Assembly (NCBI GenBank): GCA_035296325.1
Contig: DATHBD010000002.1
Location: 62,001-126,000, forward strand
Reading direction: 5' to 3'
Length of the DNA stretch: 64,000 nucleotides
Origin: DATHBD01 sp035296325
GTDB taxonomy: Bacteria > Actinomycetota > Actinomycetes > Mycobacteriales > Micromonosporaceae
In this document: positions 61,198-64,000 of the stretch, piece by piece
Numbering within the stretch: position 1 is the stretch's first letter
Layout: each line of letters opens with the position of its first letter
Notes under the pieces: generated by a model
What the model saw: the letters and a program-made list of their open reading frames with translations, nothing else
Databases searched by the model: none
What the model was told of the DNA's origin: nothing
Program-made: the position numbers and the translations under genes

Positions 61198-61689
61198 GTG
61201 CTGCAAAAGATCCTGTCCGTGGGCGCGGTGCCGGCCGTCCTCGCCGGGCACCGGTCGGCCGGCCGGCGGATCGTGTTCACCAACGGCTGTTTCGACGTGC
61301 TGCACCGGGGTCACGTGGAGTACCTGGCCGCCGCCAGGGAACTCGGCGACGTGCTGATCGTCGGGCTGAACTCCGACGCGTCGGTACGTCGGCTCAAGGG
61401 ACCACCCCGCCCGGTCAACCCGGCCGAGGACCGGGCCATCGTGCTCGCCGCCCTGGCCAGCGTCGACCACGTCGTCGAGTTCGGCGATGACACGCCGGCA
61501 CGGCTGATCGAGTCGGTCCGCCCGGATGTGTACGTCAAGGGCGGCGACTACCGCCTCGAGACGCTGCCGGAAGCTGCCCAGATCGCTCGGCTGGGCGGCC
61601 GGGTGGCACTGCTCGACTTCCTGCCCGGTCGGTCGACGACCGCGCTGGTCGATCGCATCCGGCGAGCTTCCGCCGCGCCGGGTGGGTAG
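61198..61689 (+). CDS. Heptose-1-phosphate adenylyltransferase-like (RfaE/HldE C-terminal domain type)
   Basis: 163 aa from GTG 61198. The nucleotidyltransferase motif FTNGCFDVLHRGHVEYLAAAREL, GLNSDASVRRLKGP and PAEDRAIVLAALASVDHV, plus DVYVKGGDY, match the HldE C-terminal domain that couples heptose-phosphate to ADP. There is no kinase domain and no other heptose gene nearby, and the organism should lack LPS, so it may use another sugar or supply a heptose for a natural product or glycan. The 291-bp gap before it shows no clear feature. Confidence 0.82.
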   Translation: MLQKILSVGAVPAVLAGHRSAGRRIVFTNGCFDVLHRGHVEYLAAARELGDVLIVGLNSDASVRRLKGPPRPVNPAEDRAIVLAALASVDHVVEFGDDTPARLIESVRPDVYVKGGDYRLETLPEAAQIARLGGRVALLDFLPGRSTTALVDRIRRASAAPGG

Positions 61690-61736
61690 ATCCAGTCGCG
61701 GAGGCTGTCCAGCCCGGGATCGCTCATGATTGGGGC

Positions 61737-62225
61737 GTGGCCGAATCCGTACCGCTGCTCGCGATCTTCGATATTGACGGGGTCGTCGCCGATGTCCGGC
61801 ACCGGCTACCGCACCTGGCGCGGCAGCCGAAGAACTGGGCCGGGTTCTTCGCGGCGGCCCACCGCGACCCACCGCTCGCCGAGGGCGTCGCGCTGGCGCG
61901 GGAGTACGGCGCGACGCATCACCTCGTCTGGCTCACCGGGCGCCCGGAGCGCCTGCGGGGGGTCACCGTGGCCTGGCTGGCGGCGCTGGACCTGCCGCAC
62001 GAGTGGCTGCTGATGCGCCCGGCGAACGACCGGAGCGCGGCGCGCCTTTTCAAGGAGCGCCAGATCGCCTACCTCGGTCGGGAGGCCCGCGTCGACATCG
62101 TGGTCGACGACGACCCGGATGTGGTGGCGCGACTGCGTGGGGCGGGCTGGCCGGTCCGGCATGCCGACTGGGTGCCGTACCGGGAACCGCTCCGGCGGGC
62201 GCAGGAGCGGGACGGTCGTACCTGA
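61737..62225 (+). CDS. HAD-superfamily phosphatase (PNKP-type fold)
   Basis: 162 aa from GTG 61737 (CATGAT, 6 nt upstream, fits a leaderless start). HAD motif I is FDIDGVVADV, motif II is VWLTGRPE, and the acidic motif near the C-terminus is IVVDDDPDVV, as in polynucleotide kinase phosphatase-like domains. It hydrolyses a phosphate, possibly from the nucleotide-sugar pathway of its upstream neighbour (inference). Substrate unknown. Confidence 0.8.
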   Translation: MAESVPLLAIFDIDGVVADVRHRLPHLARQPKNWAGFFAAAHRDPPLAEGVALAREYGATHHLVWLTGRPERLRGVTVAWLAALDLPHEWLLMRPANDRSAARLFKERQIAYLGREARVDIVVDDDPDVVARLRGAGWPVRHADWVPYREPLRRAQERDGRT

Positions 62226-62411
62226 CCACCGTCCGTAGCCGACGGTAGCGCCGCGGTGCCCAGTGGTAGCGACCGATGCCGGTGAGTCACGGGATGGGTC
62301 GGGCCGGTCCGTGTCGCGTCGCCTGGTAGGGCTGACTCTGCGTGCATTGGCGTTCCGCCCGCGGACTCTTCAGCCGATGACTTGAGTGCGGCATGGTTGC
62401 AGACTGGGTGC

Positions 62412-63365
62412 ATGTACAGCCTGGTCAGTGCCCCGGTCCTTGGATACGATCTCGCTCGCCTGCAGGGTGGGTCGGCAGTTGCCGGCATCCTGCTCCGAGC
62501 GATGACCCTCACGCCGAGTGAGCTTACCGCCGTTGCGGCCGGTCCCGTCGATGACGACGAGCGGGCCGAGCTGTGGTCGGACGTGGAGGTCGCCGCACAG
62601 CGGCGTCGCGAGCTGCGCGAGCAGTCCGCGGCAGCCGAGCTCGCCCTCGGCGCGGATCCCGGCGGCGAGCCCAGCCTCGAGTTGGCCGGCGCGTTGACGG
62701 TCATGGAGCGCACCCCGTTGGGCACCGTCGACGGGCTGCTGCACTGCGTGCGCCACGACGTGCTGGACTGGACCTGGCGTGCCGGGCTACCCCGCCAGCG
62801 GCACCGCACCGGCGGCTCGGCAGAGCCGGCCCGCACCGAGCAGAGCATGCCGGCCGGGCGGGCCACCGCCGTGCTGTGCGACGCGCTGGCCGCCGCGTAC
62901 CTCGTCGACCTCCTGCCGCAGTCCTCCTCCCGGCGCCTGGCTGCGGCCTGGGCCGGCGTGGAGTCCACGCTGCCGGTGCAGCCCGCGGATCTGGGGCCAC
63001 AGCAGGACGTCATCAAGCGCGTGCTGGGACGCGTCGCAGGGCTGCCCGCAGCGGATCTCACCGGGCTGGTCCGAGCCTCCGACAACACCCGCGCCGCGCT
63101 GACGGACTGGGCGCCGGCCGTGCATGCGGCCTCGTGGGCGGTCTTCCTGTCCGGGCGCACCCGCGCCGCCGCCGCTGCTCAGATGTTGCTCGTGGCAGCC
63201 GTGGACCATGCCGGAATCACGGTCGCCGACCGGGCCGGCGGCGTCTGGAACCTGCTCAGCGGCGCCGTGCAGGCACTTGTGGTCCGCGATCTGCTCGACA
63301 CGCACACGTACCACCGGCTGCTCGACCCGTTCCTGGCCGGGCTCGGGCCGATCCCGCGGCGCTGA
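62412..63365 (+). CDS. Hypothetical helical protein
   Basis: 317 aa from ATG 62412. Nearly all alpha-helical, with Ala-rich stretches (AAQRRRELREQSAAAELALG, RATAVLCDALAAAYLVDLLPQ, AVHAASWAVFLSGRTRAAAAAQMLLVAAVDHAG). No membrane segment, signal or motif known to me. Likely cytosolic. Followed 58 bp later by a CheY-like protein gene on the same strand. Confidence 0.6.
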   Translation: MYSLVSAPVLGYDLARLQGGSAVAGILLRAMTLTPSELTAVAAGPVDDDERAELWSDVEVAAQRRRELREQSAAAELALGADPGGEPSLELAGALTVMERTPLGTVDGLLHCVRHDVLDWTWRAGLPRQRHRTGGSAEPARTEQSMPAGRATAVLCDALAAAYLVDLLPQSSSRRLAAAWAGVESTLPVQPADLGPQQDVIKRVLGRVAGLPAADLTGLVRASDNTRAALTDWAPAVHAASWAVFLSGRTRAAAAAQMLLVAAVDHAGITVADRAGGVWNLLSGAVQALVVRDLLDTHTYHRLLDPFLAGLGPIPRR

Positions 63366-63423
63366 CCGCGGCGGGCGTACGGCTGCACGGATCTTGTTGA
63401 ACCATCAGCGAGGGGGTGCCGGG

Positions 63424-63825
63424 ATGCTGGCGTTGGTCATTGACGAATCGTCCCTGATGCGGATGATCCTGAAGCGCACGGTGACGCCACTGGGATTCGA
63501 CGTCATCGAGGTGCGCGGCGCGGCCGAGGCGGTGGAGCTGCTCGCGCGCCTGCAACGCGCCCCCGATCTTGCACTGGTCGCCTGGAACAGTCCCCAGATG
63601 GACGTCGCGGAATTCATCGAGACCGTCCGGGCTGACCCCAAGCTGGCCTTCATGACGCTGGTGATGGTGACCAGCGAGAGCGATCAGCGGCAGGCGCTGC
63701 ACGCCCTTGCCGGTGCCGCACACGGGCATGTCATCAGATCGTTCACCGCCAATGCGAGGGACGAGAACCTGGTCCTTCTCGGGTTGGTGCCGACCGTCAC
63801 CTGGCCGGTGCGGCTCGCGGTTTGA
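63424..63825 (+). CDS. Receiver-domain protein with altered phosphorylation site
   Basis: 133 aa, GAGGGGG upstream of ATG 63424. CheY-like fold: ALVIDESSLMRMILKRTVTPLGFDVIEV, then LALVAWNSPQMDVAEF, TLVMVTSES and a C-terminal HVIRSFTA. The phospho-acceptor Asp normally in LVDWNMP is Ala here (VAWNSP), and the Lys before the last motif is not evident. It should not be phosphorylated in the usual way and may act as a pseudo-receiver or adaptor. Confidence 0.75.
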   Translation: MLALVIDESSLMRMILKRTVTPLGFDVIEVRGAAEAVELLARLQRAPDLALVAWNSPQMDVAEFIETVRADPKLAFMTLVMVTSESDQRQALHALAGAAHGHVIRSFTANARDENLVLLGLVPTVTWPVRLAV

Positions 63826-63867
63826 GCCGATCGCGCCGGCCATCGCGGGGTGCGGAATACTCGGCCC

Positions 63868-64000
63868 GTGACGACGCATCCGCATCCGGTCGTCGTGGCG
63901 GTCAGCCGCGACGGGGAGCACCGCTTCAGCAAGCAGGTGGTCCACGAAATCCAGTTGCTGGCCGGGCTGGGCGTCGAGGGTGACGCCCATGCCGGCGTCA
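63868..64000 (+). CDS. MOSC-domain protein, N-terminal part
   Basis: GTG 63868 starts a frame running off the window (44 codons): VTTHPHPVVVAVSRDGEHRFSKQVV then IQLLAGLGVEGDAHAGV. HRFSK and GVEGDAHAG are characteristic of MOSC proteins that bind molybdenum cofactor-linked sulfur. AATACT (63856-63861) lies 6 nt before the GTG, so the message is probably leaderless. The catalytic Cys is beyond the window. Confidence 0.75.
   Translation, partial: MTTHPHPVVVAVSRDGEHRFSKQVVHEIQLLAGLGVEGDAHAGV

Overview
The window comes from a high-GC actinomycete. The protein families (GH74, GH2 and apiosidase-like hydrolases, ALF-repeat secreted proteins, a DosR-type regulator with an Acg-like nitroreductase, a PQQ cluster) and many apparently leaderless GTG/ATG starts suggest the Micromonosporaceae (Micromonospora-like). 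This is inference, because no rRNA or marker gene is present.

Layout. 1-4084: an ABC exporter fragment, a GT87-like membrane glycosyltransferase and a frameshifted GH2 glycosidase. 4225-5053: the most unusual locus. It holds a Pth2-type peptidyl-tRNA hydrolase gene with an in-frame TAG as codon 5, a translationally coupled small helical protein, and a tRNA with anticodon CUA that should read UAG. 5250-19036: secreted carbohydrate-active proteins (GH74 with a ricin-type domain, a ricin-type lectin, a CBM2-SGNH esterase, an SMP-30 protein) interspersed with an amidase/GatC-like pair and housekeeping oxidoreductases. 19143-24371: a stressosome/partner-switching operon (PAS-PAS-STAS, STAS, RsbT-like kinase, ATPase-PP2C fusion, hybrid histidine kinase). 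24453-35971: mixed small operons, including a GHKL ATPase fused to an HExxH region, a PadR pair, a diguanylate cyclase with a LacI-like sensor, a DosR-like regulator and a nitroreductase.

36023-46646: a cluster of four exported ALF-repeat proteins. Three share an identical 10-base motif exactly 5 nt before ATG. The last is a 1437-aa polymorphic toxin with a HINT domain, a C-terminal toxin tip and an adjacent immunity candidate. 47237-53387: a secreted beta-helix protein, a compact PQQ operon (pqqA-C-DE fusion-B) and a secreted apiosidase-like hydrolase. 53728-64000: a flavin monooxygenase/TetR pair, tRNA-Lys(CTT), hemerythrin, a GAF-ANTAR regulator, a phosphoribosyltransferase, an orphan heptose-phosphate adenylyltransferase-like protein, a non-phosphorylatable receiver protein and the start of a MOSC protein.

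How parts work together: the UAG locus looks self-contained, since the suppressor tRNA is needed to make the hydrolase encoded beside it. The ALF/HINT cluster looks like a contact or exported-toxin locus. The plant-polymer enzymes are scattered but consistent with a soil or plant-associated saprophyte.
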